From NCBI GenBank assembly GCA_004151065.3, contig NWUY0303878630.1, positions 1-10,306 on the forward strand: 10,306 nucleotides of DNA, in the 5' to 3' direction. The number at the start of each line of letters is the position of its first letter. Within the stretch, counting starts at the first letter, position 1. Shown piece after piece: positions 1-7,940 of the stretch. The notes under the pieces are model-generated. The model saw only the letters and a list, made by a program, of their open reading frames with translations. It ran no database searches and was not told the DNA's origin. This stretch comes from Larix sibirica (lineage: Eukaryota; Streptophyta; Pinopsida; Pinales; Pinaceae). A program made the translations under genes and the position numbers.

Positions 1-2
1 TG

Positions 3-157
3 CCTCTCAATCACACACTCTTTGCCGATGACTCTCTCTTATTGGGAGGAGGTTCTTACATTATTGCTCAAAATTTCAAACAAAATTTAACTTGGTACTG
101 CAAGCGGCCTCAAGAGGAAAGATAAACCTTCATAAGAGCGCAGTCTATGGATGAAAT
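3..157 (+). other. RT motif C and following palm segment, copy 1
   Basis: Translation from position 3 gives PLNHTLFADDSLLLGG. FADD is the RT motif C carrying two metal-binding aspartates, and both are still present. About 25 codons later a frameshift near 95-104 is needed to reach ASRGKINLHKSAVYG, the segment that normally follows in plant LINEs (consensus like SG.KIN..KS). The fingers and motifs A and B lie upstream of the window. Confidence 0.85.
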
Positions 158-1125
158 TTGAACAATATCTCCGTAGCCAACATTGGCAAGATCCTTGGAA
201 TAAAAGTTCACAAGCAATGGGACAAATTTACATACTTAGGCCTCCCAATTACACAGGGACACATAAATTCCGGAATTTGGGATGAAACGATAAGTAAAAT
301 TAAATCCAAAATCAAAAGATGGGGGGGACAGTGGCTCAACACAGCTAGAAAGATGATTTTAGTGAAAGATGTCTTATCAGATCTACCAATATATCAATCG
401 TCCATCTTGCTGGAACCTAAAGGATTATCCGAACAAATCAGTAAACTCTTAAGAGAATTCCTCTGGACGAGAGGCAAAAACAACAAGAATAAAATTCATT
501 TAGTGAATTAGAGCATTATAAAACATCCAGAGCTCTCGAGCGGCCTCCAAATTCATGATCCTCTCCAAGCAAACTTGGCATTGGGAGGCAAAATGCTTTG
601 GAAAATTCTGCACAATAGACAACATCGTGTAAGTCAGTGTTCATGAAAGAAATATCTTACTGGCAACAATCTGAGATGCCTGGACAACAAGCCCACCTCT
701 AAAGGATCCTCGGCATGGTCCTTATGCAAAGCCGCATGGGGATTCTTCTCTAAAGAGTTCTATTGGGTTCCTGGAGATGGGAAAAAATATATATATTCAC
801 TAATAAAATAATGGGAAACAAACCATTACAGGACATCCAAGAGATCAATGACATAGTTCAATGGCTCACACAACATGGAATTGGAACTTTGAACGACTTC
901 AATTTATGGGACACTCTCGACACATGGCAGAGTTGGAAAAACATATCAATTCCATCCAATATCAAATCTTCCAGATGTCTTCTCATTGAAAAATTAAATG
1001 GTTGTGCTCCTACTCATCTCCAGGACAAGGATGAATGTGGATGGGGTCCAAAAGGAAATTACACTACAGTCCAAGGCTTCAACACTCTTTAAAATCATGA
1101 AGACTCAAGAAAAATCTTATGGAAA

Positions 1126-1330
1126 TTAGTTTGGAATCCATTTGGACTCCCCATGATAAATTTCTTCATATGGACACTTATTCACTGGAAGGTGCTTACC
1201 GTAGATAACCTAATCAAAAGAGGATTCATCGGGCCACATCGGTGCCCTCTATGCTGCGAGAATTCCGAAACTTTAGATCATTTATTCCTGTACTTCCATT
1301 TTTCAAAAATTGCTTGAAACCATATGCTTC
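1126..1330 (+). other. zf-RVT zinc-ribbon domain, copy 1
   Basis: In the frame of 1126 the sequence reads LVWNPFGLP, then NFFIWTLIHWKVLTVDNLIKRG and CPLCC, then DHLFLYF. This matches the zf-RVT family found between RT and RNase H in plant LINEs: W..F..W....L.T.DNL.KRG followed by CxxC and H. The cysteines at 1243-1245 and 1252-1254 and the histidine at 1279-1281 are present. The last cysteine, expected at about 1294-1296, reads Phe (TTC), so the zinc site looks incomplete. A TGA at 1315-1317 follows. Confidence 0.75.
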
Positions 1331-1738
1331 ATGAACTTAATATTACCATGCCGTCGTTCAATACCACCACTTTCCTATTCAAATAGTGGAAATCCATTTA
1401 TCCTCTCCCCCTCTCCAAAAAAAATATCGGGTCCCAAATCTGGATAACCCTTCCCAAATTCACCTGCTGGAAAATTTGGATCGCCCAAAACAAAGCCATT
1501 TTTCACGAAACCCATTACACCCCCTGCAAGTCGCTGGGCAAGCCAAGGGCTTGCTTATATAATGCCTGAATTCCTCCAACCTTAGGATGGATACAAATCT
1601 CAGCAAAAAGGAATTGAATTGGATCAGAACCACTTCCCCAAGCCCAAAAAAAAACTAAATCTTCGATCTCGATATTCACCACCATGGAAAATCAAACTTT
1701 CCAATTCCGATTTTCAAGATTGGAGGAATAAACAAACT

Positions 1739-2185
1739 ATGGACATCATACATTTCGATGGTGAATCCAAAAGAAAATCCGGAGTGGCAGGAGTAGGGGG
1801 GGTTCTGTTGTTTACCAGAGTTTCGATGAGATTAAGATTTAGATGGGGATTGGGAACTTGTTCTAACAACTTAGTAGAAGCCTTAGCCTTGTTAAAAGGG
1901 TGTCATATCTCCAAATAACAGAGAATTCATAGGCTACATGTGTTTGGAGATTCTATGGTAATTATCAAAGCCCTCAATTCAAATACAAACTTCAACAATT
2001 TGGCACTAAAACAGATTGTCCACCGAATTCAGCAAATTGCAAACTCCTTCAACCAATTCAGAGCATACCATATCGTGAGAAATCTAAATTATGATGCAGA
2101 TTTGGAAGCAAAAGTTGGATCTAATCTTGAATCCGGGAAAATCAAATTCTCCAATAAAGAATCTTGCCATCACCACATCCCATGA
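1739..2185 (+). other. RNase H domain, copy 1
   Basis: The four acidic residues of the RNase H fold can be placed. They are Asp in HFDGES (1757-1759), Glu in NNLVEALAL (1877-1879), Asp in VFGDSMV (1949-1951) and Asp in NYDADLEAK (2099-2101). The domain would remove RNA from the RNA/DNA hybrid during retrotransposition. It is interrupted by one TAA at 1916-1918, between the second and third motifs, and ends at TGA 2183-2185. The glycine-rich first strand is altered: SKRKSGVAGVGGVL where most plant LINEs have something like SKGNPG.AG.GGVL. Confidence 0.85.
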
Positions 2186-2690
2186 GCAGTTCAAACTCGC
2201 AGACACTGATCGAGGGATCTTAATTCTCCATGATATGAAGCGAAGGACTCTAACATGTTTGGAATTACATATCTCTCACACAGAATCATGAACATTTGGC
2301 ATCAAGACACCAAGCCATCATGCAACTGATCCATGGAATGCGAATAGAACAGCTGGCAACGCACTAAAGCTTTCACGCAGACCCAGGAACAAAGAGATAC
2401 CCAGTCATCATGCAACCGCCTCATAGAATGTGAATATGAATCATTTATCAACTGAATGCATATGGTTACAAAGAAAACACAATGGATTTAGAACTATATC
2501 AACTGATCGAATCAGATACAGACCAAAATCAAATAAATGCTTTGGTTATGGATCAAATTGCAGAATCCATATGATTTCAAAATCGATAGAAGATCAACAT
2601 CATGGCTTATAGAAATCAATCTTTTAAAGATAGAATTTCAGTTCATAGCAATTTGTTGTTGAAGCTTTTGAACATTGTAATTGGCCGGAT
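2186..2690. other. Non-coding junction between copy 1 and the minus-strand remnant
   Basis: No coding potential that I recognise on either strand; the short open frames here show no known motif. By position it should contain the 3' UTR of copy 1 (plus strand) and the 3' UTR of the RNase H remnant (minus strand), since the two are tail-to-tail. I could not locate the boundary between them. The only internal structure seen is the diverged direct repeat at 2306-2440. Confidence 0.5.
2306..2440. repeat. Diverged direct repeat, two ~44-bp units 90 bp apart
   Basis: Unit 1 (2306-2348) contains gccatcatgcaactgatcc and unit 2 (2396-2440) contains gtcatcatgcaaccgcctc. Both are followed by catRgaatgYgaatag/t. 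About three quarters of the positions match over roughly 44 bp. The period is 90 bp, but the sequence between the units does not obviously repeat. It lies in presumed LINE 3' UTR and could be a decayed UTR repeat of either element. Confidence 0.55.
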
Positions 2691-2699
2691 TTGGCCTCA

Positions 2700-3021
2700 G
2701 CCACGACTCAACCATTTCTTTTTTTTTAATATCAAGTACCCGTTTCAGTTAAAAATAAAAACTCGGGATTCTCCTTTGGATTCTTCCAAATTCTTCGCCT
2801 ATGTTAGCTGAAACATCTTGCATCATTTGGATAACAATCTGAGAGCCACCAAAGACTTGAAAGGTTTTGATTTATAACTTTGCCATCATTTCAATTCCTT
2901 GAATCAATGCCACCCATTCTACCTGGTTGTTCGTCCTCTTCCTGAGACCCCAAGCGAAGGTATGGATCTTTTTTCCTCCCGGATAAAAAATTATCTCACC
3001 CACACCTGTCTCCCCTAGGCT
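2700..3021 (-). pseudogene. RNase H domain remnant of a third retroelement, antisense
   Basis: The reverse complement reads in one frame from 3021 downwards: ETGVGEIIFYPGGKKI, then TFAWGLRKRTNNQVEWVAL, then a TAA (2874-2872), then IKTFQVFGGSQIVIQMM, and on to RIQRRIPSFYF and LKRVLDIK. The order matches an RNase H of the plant LINE type: V.FDPGG, WGL...TNNQAE.AL..G, V.GDS..II..., F...R..N. The catalytic Glu is kept (2919-2917). The GDS aspartate is Gly (GGC, 2847-2845). The N-terminal DGA strand is missing, cut at the AT-rich boundary near 3022. The last acidic residue is lost around an A9 run (plus-strand T9, 2719-2727), where the frame becomes uncertain. Spacing and motif order make chance unlikely. 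It could also come from an LTR-element RNase H, but WGL...TNNQ.E favours a LINE. Confidence 0.72.
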
Positions 3022-3480
3022 TAATATAATTATTATAAATAAATACTTGAATTATTAGTCTTGGACATTGAAAGGCCCCACCCTTCCTTAATAAAATTCT
3101 CCCAAGCTTCTTTAATGAAGTGGAGTCAAATAGATCAAATTAAATTGAAAAATATCAACAAGCAACTCATTCTTAAATAATATAAAACAATTTGATTTTT
3201 CAACATAAAAATGTAGATCTACTTAAATTATCATGTTGACATTGGAACTTCAATATAAAGATAATGTTCACATTGGAACTTTATTATAAAGATAATGTTC
3301 TTGAAAAGGATTTGATTATAAAATAATAAAAATAACATTAAGAACATTATTTTAATAATGTGACTTTATTATAATGATAGTTTTTTATGTTCATAAAAAA
3401 TAATTATTCATATGAAAATTTTCTTTCCAATAAGTTTTACATCCGAGATCTTGTTAAATCATTAAACTCTTTAAAAGATT
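3022..3480. other. AT-rich non-coding spacer
   Basis: There is a sharp drop in G+C after the RNase H remnant and a sharp rise again near 3480-3490, where copy 2 begins. No coding region or RNA gene is recognised. It holds the 31-bp tandem duplication at 3239-3300 and a small perfect hairpin (acattatt/aataatgt, 3344-3361). It may be the original sequence into which copy 2 was inserted. Confidence 0.6.
3239..3300. repeat. 31-bp tandem duplication, two units
   Basis: Units 3239-3269 and 3270-3300 both begin acattggaact and both end taaagataatgttc, with two mismatches between them. A partial third match (actttattataatgata) occurs at about 3363-3379. The copies abut exactly, with no spacer. Confidence 0.85.
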
Positions 3481-3483
3481 TTA

Positions 3484-3833
3484 AGATGATTAGGAAGATC
3501 CAGTTTGATAGCCTGCTAGCTAGTATTGGACTAGCGAGTCTTGGGATTTCCCTGAGGAGGTGTAAGTCGCTAATCAGGAACATGGCTGTTAATTTTGGGT
3601 CTATTGGGGAATTGGAGGGTTCTAGGGTTTCTTGTGACTCTAATCACCCATATGGTTTGAGATCTATGAGTAAGGTTGGGCAAGGGTTGTTAAGTCCAAG
3701 ATTTGGGTCTCTCCAACCAGGGGCGGGAGACGGGCCTAGAAAGAGCCTTAGGGAGGAGTTTGGATCGAGTTTTTATTTGTCTCCTTGACATTCGACACTT
3801 AGAGATATGCCTTCTTCAAAGGTATCCTCATGA
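3484..3833 (+). pseudogene. Probable LINE ORF1 C-terminal fragment
   Basis: A frame stays open upstream of ORF2 and rises in G+C with the element. It reads IRKIQFDSLLASIGLASLGI and continues with a Ser/Gly/Pro-rich stretch (for example GSLQPGAGDGPRKS). It is broken by TGA at 3786-3788 (SP*HSTL, possibly an Arg CGA changed to TGA) and then continues in the same frame to TGA 3831-3833, which overlaps the ORF2 ATG. In plant L1 elements ORF1 is a nucleic-acid-binding, gag-like protein. No zinc knuckle or RNA-binding motif is visible in this tail, so identity rests on position, frame and composition only. It could instead be 5' UTR that happens to be open. Confidence 0.5.
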
Positions 3834-4500
3834 AGATTTTGTCCTTTAATTGTCGAGGGTTAGCCAACAAATCGAAATTGCTAGCACTGGGGAGGGTGAT
3901 TGAGTTGAATGGTACAAATGTGATACTCCTACAGGAAAATATGCGTGGGGGGATTGGGGTAGTGGACAGACTGAAGAAGTTGCTCATTGGTTGGGATTTT
4001 GTTTGGGTGGAAAGTGAGGGCTTGTCGGGAGGTCTGTTTTGGGATGGAAGATGACTGTTTCTTTGTTAAATAGCTTTCCGGTCGAGACTGGGAACGACTT
4101 TTCGGAGTTAGTATTTAGGACTAGACTTTAATATTTTTAACATCTATGGACCCTATAATCGGAATATTCCTTTTTGGAACAATTTCTTTAGGAATTCTTT
4201 TGTGATGGATTATCTATTTATGATTGCAGGAGATCTTAATTTTACGATGCACAGTTGGGAAGTGTGGGGATGGGGGGCTCGAGTGGATCCTGCTCAGAAT
4301 TTTTTTCGGAATCACTTAGAGGCTGGGGATATATTGGACCTGGAACCTCTAGAAAAAATCCCAACATGGTACAATAGAAGGTTCGGGACTGCTGCGATAT
4401 CCAAGTGATTGGACCGGTTTTTATGTGTAGGAGCTCTGATCCATAGGGTGGAGAGGGTAAAGGCTTGGAGATTATGTGGAGGATGCTCTAATCATATGTC
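3830..4500 (+). other. APE-type endonuclease domain, copy 2
   Basis: Motifs in order are FNCRGL with the catalytic Asn (3848-3850), LLQE with the metal-binding Glu (3935-3937), FNIYGPY near 4127-4155, AGDLNF with Asp (4232-4234) and Asn (4238-4240), PTWYNRRFG, AISK*LDRF and finally CSNHM. This is the exonuclease/endonuclease/phosphatase fold used by LINEs to nick target DNA. The last motif is normally SDH; here the Asp is Asn (AAT, 4490-4492), which should abolish catalysis. TGA 4406-4408 in SK*LDRF fits an Arg CGA changed to TGA. The 4033-4125 stretch is in another frame. Confidence 0.88.
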
Positions 4501-5149
4501 GATTATGTGTAGTATGGATAAAGGAGGGGACAAGCTGGGGACACCCTTTAAATTTAACCCATTTTGGCTTAATAATGATGCTTTTAAGAATATGGTTCGG
4601 GCTCATTGGCAACACTTTGACTCTTCCTCTTTTGTATCTTGTGAGGAACAGTTTGTAACTAATCTGAAAAAATTGAAAGATGTCACAGTTATTTGGGCCA
4701 ATAAGTTGAAGGCTACTTTGGATGCTAGACTTAAGGAGGCGGAAAAGAGTATCAAGGATCTTTACGTGGGCCAGGATGGGACTCTGGGGGAGGATATGAT
4801 TCAAAATTTGGCACTGTTGGAAGAGTGGCGGAATATGCTTCTGTTGGAAAGAGAATCATAATTAAGGATGAAGAGCAGGGTGGTTTGGTTGATCCCGGGG
4901 GATGAAAACACGACATTTTTTCAAAAGATGATTAGTCACACGAAGCAGATTAACTCTATTTGGGAGTTAATGGATGGCAAGGGTGAGAAGATCAGGGGCT
5001 TTGATCAGCAAGCTAAGGGAGGTGTTGAATTCTTCTCTGATTTTTATAGAGAGGCTGCAGGGAATAATTTACAGGAGATGGTTAATACTGTAACCAAGTT
5101 CGACAGATGGGTTACAGAGGAAGACTTCGAAGTCCTAAATGCGCCGGTC

Positions 5150-6013
5150 TCTATGGAAGAATTATTGTCCTCACTATCCAAGTTGAAGAAAGATCGTAGC
5201 CCTAGGCCCGACAGATGGACGTCTGAATTTTACATAGCGTTTTTTGAACTGCTAAAAGATGACCTATTGCGGGTGCTAGAGAAGAATAGGGTGACAGGTA
5301 ATTTATTGCCCTGCATAAATTCCACGTTTATTGCTCTTATTCCTAAAATAGACAAGCCAAAGTATTTTGGGGATTTTCGCCCTATCTCTCTATGCAACGC
5401 ATTATATAAGGTGATTTCGAAGCTGATTGCTAAACGGATCAAGCCAATTTTGGCTAGGCACATCACTCAGGAACAATTTGGGTTTTTACCGGAATGTTGC
5501 ATACATGAAGCTATCGGGAGTGCCCAAGAATGCATTCATTCGATAAAGATGAGAAATTTGCTGGCTAAGGTATTGAAAGTTGATCTCTCTAAGGCATACT
5601 ATTGTACTTGTTGGAAGTATATCAGATTGGTCCTTATTCAAACTGGGTTTGGAATATCTTTTCTAAATTGGGTATGGTCATGTATGACTACGGTAAGATT
5701 TGTTGTTCTTATTAATGGGTCATCCTCCTGCTTCTTTACTCCTACTCATGGGCTTTGGCAGGGGTGCCCGTTATCACTGTATTTGTTCCTTTTTGTGATG
5801 GATGGACTATGTCATCTTATTAATGAGGCTTCAGAGAACAATTTGTTTGAAGGTTTATGTTTTGGCGAAATTCAGATCTCCCATATTTTTTTCGTGGATG
5901 ACGCTCTGTTGTTCCTTGGTAATTCTGTTGAAGAGGCCCGTGTTGTCAAAGACCTGTTTTGGTTATTTAGTGGGGCTACAGGGATGCAGGTGAATTATGA
6001 TAAATCAACATGA
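5150..6013 (+). other. Reverse transcriptase domain, copy 2
   Basis: This is the longest intact stretch, an open frame of 381 codons from 4868. LIPGDENTTFF and the linker precede the domain. Recognised parts are SPRPDRWTSEFY (family SPGPDGW), FIALIPKI, FRPISLCNALYKVISKLIA, motif A KVDLSKAYY (catalytic Asp 5582-5584), motif B LWQGCPLSLYLF (family L.RQG.PLSP.LF) and motif C FFVDDALLF (Asp-Asp 5897-5902). The motif C aspartates and the first motif A aspartate are kept. Changes at usually conserved sites are Gly to Arg twice in SPRPDRW, the second Asp of motif A to Tyr (5600-5602), Arg to Trp in motif B (5756-5758) and Pro to Leu in PLSL. The polymerase would probably be dead even without the stops. 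Confidence 0.93.
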
Positions 6014-6052
6014 TATATAAATAATCTAGAACCTGATGAACTGCTCAATTTT

Positions 6053-7034
6053 TTGGGATTGATGCCGATGGAGATTCATACTTTGTCTGCGGGCTTCAAG
6101 TTCCTGGGGTTTCATCTTAAACCAAACTGTTACGGGATTGCTGACTGGAACTGGCTCATTGAGAAGGTGGAGAGACGTATACACTTTTGGTGTAATCGGT
6201 TTCTGTCTAAGGGAGGTAAAGCGGTGTTGATAAAAAGTGTTTTAAGTGCTATTCTGGTATACTGGATGATTAATGCTAAGTTACCACAGGGGGTGATACA
6301 CTCTCTTCGTAAACTTTTTTTTCAGATTCCTCTGGCTTGGAAAAGATGACATAGGTTTACATTGGACATCCTGGGAATTGATTTATAAAACTAAAGAGGC
6401 ATGTGGATGGGGGTTTAAGGAATTGGCATCCTTTGGGTAGGCGTTGGATTCTAAATCTGTATGGCAGTTTATTTCAAAGTCGGGTAAGTGGCAATCTCTT
6501 CTGCGGTTTAAATACTTGGGTAATGGATCTGTGATTGAATGGATTCGTAAGCCAGGTAAGAGCAGCCGAGGTGGATCATTATTTTGGAAGGCGATTGTGG
6601 CAGCCTTTCCTATTATAGGGGAGAGGCTAGTGTGGGAGGTAGGAGATGGACATGAGGCTAGAATTGGCTGCGAGTTTTATAAAGGTGTTAAAAGCTCTCT
6701 TGTTTTCCCTCTGGAACTTATGCTTTTTATGAAAGAGAATGGTTTCATAGTGTTAGCAGATGTGGCAACATTTCGCAATGGACTTACACATCAATGGTTG
6801 ACTGCGAAGGAGTTGCAGCTTCCTTTGCAGTGGACTGATATCTAGAAATATTGGACAATGGAGATGAAGAGAGGTTTTATTAGATTGGGGAATGGACCGA
6901 ATGTGCTTCAGTGGTAGGGCAGCGAGACTGGAGAAACCTTTACGGTTCAAGAGGCTTACAAATCTATCTGGATTAACATAAATTTTGAAAATCCTTGGTG
7001 GGGTAACAAGCTCTAGAAAACACGGGCCACTCAT
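6053..7034 (+). other. RT thumb and connection region, copy 2
   Basis: After TGA 6011 the frame continues as FKFLGFHLKPN and WCNRFLSKGGKAVLIKSVL, the usual L1 segment after motif C (family YLG..L and W....LS.GG+..LIK.VL). The T8 run 6315-6322 marks a frameshift, after which FLWLGKDDIGLHWTSWE and GGSLFWKAI, RLVWEVGDGHEARIG follow, typical of plant LINE ORF2. Stops are TAG 6438, TAG 6843, TAG 6915 and TAG 7014. The one at 7014 sits in GNKL*KTRA, where Trp is expected. Confidence 0.85.
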
Positions 7035-7190
7035 AAAAGTAAAATTCTGATTTGGCTGATTCTAAAAGGTAAGGTTCTTACCTGGGACAAATTAAAAAGA
7101 CGGAATATGGAAGGACCGGGAAGATGTAGTTTGTGCATGAAAGCAGACGAAGATGCAGACCATCTCTTTCTTTTTTGTCCATTTATACAA
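7035..7190 (+). other. zf-RVT zinc-ribbon domain, copy 2
   Basis: The sequence reads KSKILIWLILKGKVLTWDKL, KRRNMEGPGRCSLC, DADHLFLFC, then QQVWKGVG. The CxxC pair (7125-7127 and 7134-7136), the His (7161-7163) and the final Cys (7176-7178) are all present, so unlike copy 1 this zinc site is complete. In plant LINEs this ribbon joins RT to RNase H and is thought to contact nucleic acid. Confidence 0.85.
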
Positions 7191-7487
7191 CAGGTCTGGA
7201 AAGGAGTGGGTATGAAGCTACAATTGAGCTTTGTGGGGGAAGGTGAATCCTTCATTAGTTTTCTTAAATCCTAGTATGATGAACCTAAACTGAAAGTCAT
7301 GAGATGCCTACCATTTTTGGTGGCATGGTTTGTATGGGTTGCAAGGAATCAGTCGGTTTTTGAAGATAATAATATACCTAGCTCTTTAGTTATAACACAA
7401 ATTCTTTCTATCTATAAACTTTTTTTGGGAAAGGATAAGAAAACAAAGGAAAGACAGCAGAAAGCTATGACACATGAAGAGGGAGAT

Positions 7488-7940
7488 ATGGTGGGTTTTT
7501 TCGACGGAGCTTGTGTTAACAATGGATGCGGGATGGGAGGTATATTGAAACATCTAGATAAGGAATTGAGTTTTCAAGCGAACGGAGGAGAAGGAACTAA
7601 TAATCGTGCTGAAGGGTTAGCGTTGATTATTCTATTGCAGTAGGAAAAAGATCTTTCCGTGGACACGATCATAATATATGGAGATTCAGAAATATGGATT
7701 AAAAGAATGAATAAAGAAATAAATTTCAACAATCATGTTCTACAAAATCTTGGCAATAGCCTAGATACTATGTTGTTTTCATTCAGAAAGGTGGAATTTG
7801 TTCATATCTGCAGAGAATAAAATGTGGTAGTTGATGGCCTCTCAAAAGATGGATTACTAGAGGAAGAAGGTAAATGCAAAACTACTACTAAATGTCATGA
7901 AACTCAGGAAATTTGCTGGAGAAATATGGATTTTATTTAG
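7488..7940 (+). other. RNase H domain, copy 2
   Basis: The catalytic acidic residues are all visible: Asp in GFFDGACVNNG (7503-7505), Glu in GTNNRAEGLAL (7611-7613), Asp in IYGDSEI (7683-7685) and Asp in VVVDGLSK (7833-7835). The last motif is usually N.VAD.LSK, so Ala is changed to Val while Asp is kept. Stops are TAG 7641-7643, just after the second motif, and TAA 7818-7820 in HICRE*N, where Gln (CAA) would fit. The frame closes at TAG 7938-7940, about 35 codons past the last motif. Confidence 0.9.

Larger units (their letters stand above)
3..2185 (+). pseudogene. LINE ORF2 C-terminal part (RT/zf-RVT/RNase H), broken
   Basis: The protein can be followed through three frames. It starts in the frame of position 3 with a FADDSLLLG box. 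It then shifts near 95-104 to a frame reading GKINLHKSAVYG and later IHDPLQANLALGGKMLWKIL, followed to about 785. A shift at the A6-(TA)n run (782-797) leads to the frame of WDTLDTWQSW and the zinc ribbon, followed to about 1645. A shift near the A9 run (1646-1654) leads to the RNase H frame, which ends at 2183-2185. In-frame stops are TGA 152, TAG 509, TGA 644, TAA 1090, TGA 1315, TAG 1384, TGA 1567, TGA 1615 and TAA 1916. Several of these lie where Trp is expected, for example YG*N at 152, VN*S at 509 and S*KKYL at 644. The product would be the reverse transcriptase of a LINE that copies its RNA by target-primed reverse transcription, but this copy cannot encode it. Homology is judged from motifs only. 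Confidence 0.88.
1..2300 (+). mobile_element. LINE copy 1, plant L1-like non-LTR retrotransposon, 3' half
   Basis: The segment holds, in order, the RT catalytic box, RT thumb/connection, zf-RVT zinc ribbon and RNase H, all on the plus strand. This is the C-terminal half of a plant L1-type ORF2. The element continues upstream of the window, so its endonuclease and most of its RT are not visible. The coding part ends at 2185. The 3' edge is uncertain: no poly-A tail or target-site duplication was recognised, and 2300 is only a guess allowing a short 3' UTR. The sense strand is A/C-rich, unlike copy 2, which suggests a different LINE family. Confidence 0.85.
3830..7940 (+). pseudogene. LINE ORF2 (endonuclease-RT-RNase H), full length but broken
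   Basis: The start is ATG 3830, because the endonuclease domain begins right there (MKILSFNCRGL). About 1370 codons to TAG 7938-7940 fits plant L1 ORF2. One frame carries 3830 to about 6320, apart from a detour: between about 4033 and 4125 the sensible reading lies in another frame (GWKMTVSLLNSFPVETG), implying two compensating indels. A shift near the T8 run 6315-6322 moves to the frame of FLWLGKDD, kept to the end. In-frame stops are TGA 4406, TAA 4859, TGA 6011, TAG 6438, TAG 6843, TAG 6915, TAG 7014, TAG 7272, TAG 7641 and TAA 7818. A live product would nick the target DNA, prime cDNA synthesis there and degrade the template RNA. This copy also has changes at motif residues (see the domain entries). 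It is non-functional. Confidence 0.92.

Noticed and set aside
2430-2811. Plus-strand open frames of 60-70 codons in the LINE junction
   Set aside because: No motif or codon signature. The later one lies antisense to the RNase H remnant, which explains it better.
3344-3361. Perfect 8-bp inverted repeat with TT loop
   Set aside because: All but two of its 18 bases are A or T, and a short palindrome of this kind is common in AT-rich spacer. No U-tract or gene context makes it a terminator or attachment site.
4472-7255. Minus-strand open frames opposite copy 2
   Set aside because: They are shadows of the LINE ORF2 on the plus strand and show no domain of their own.
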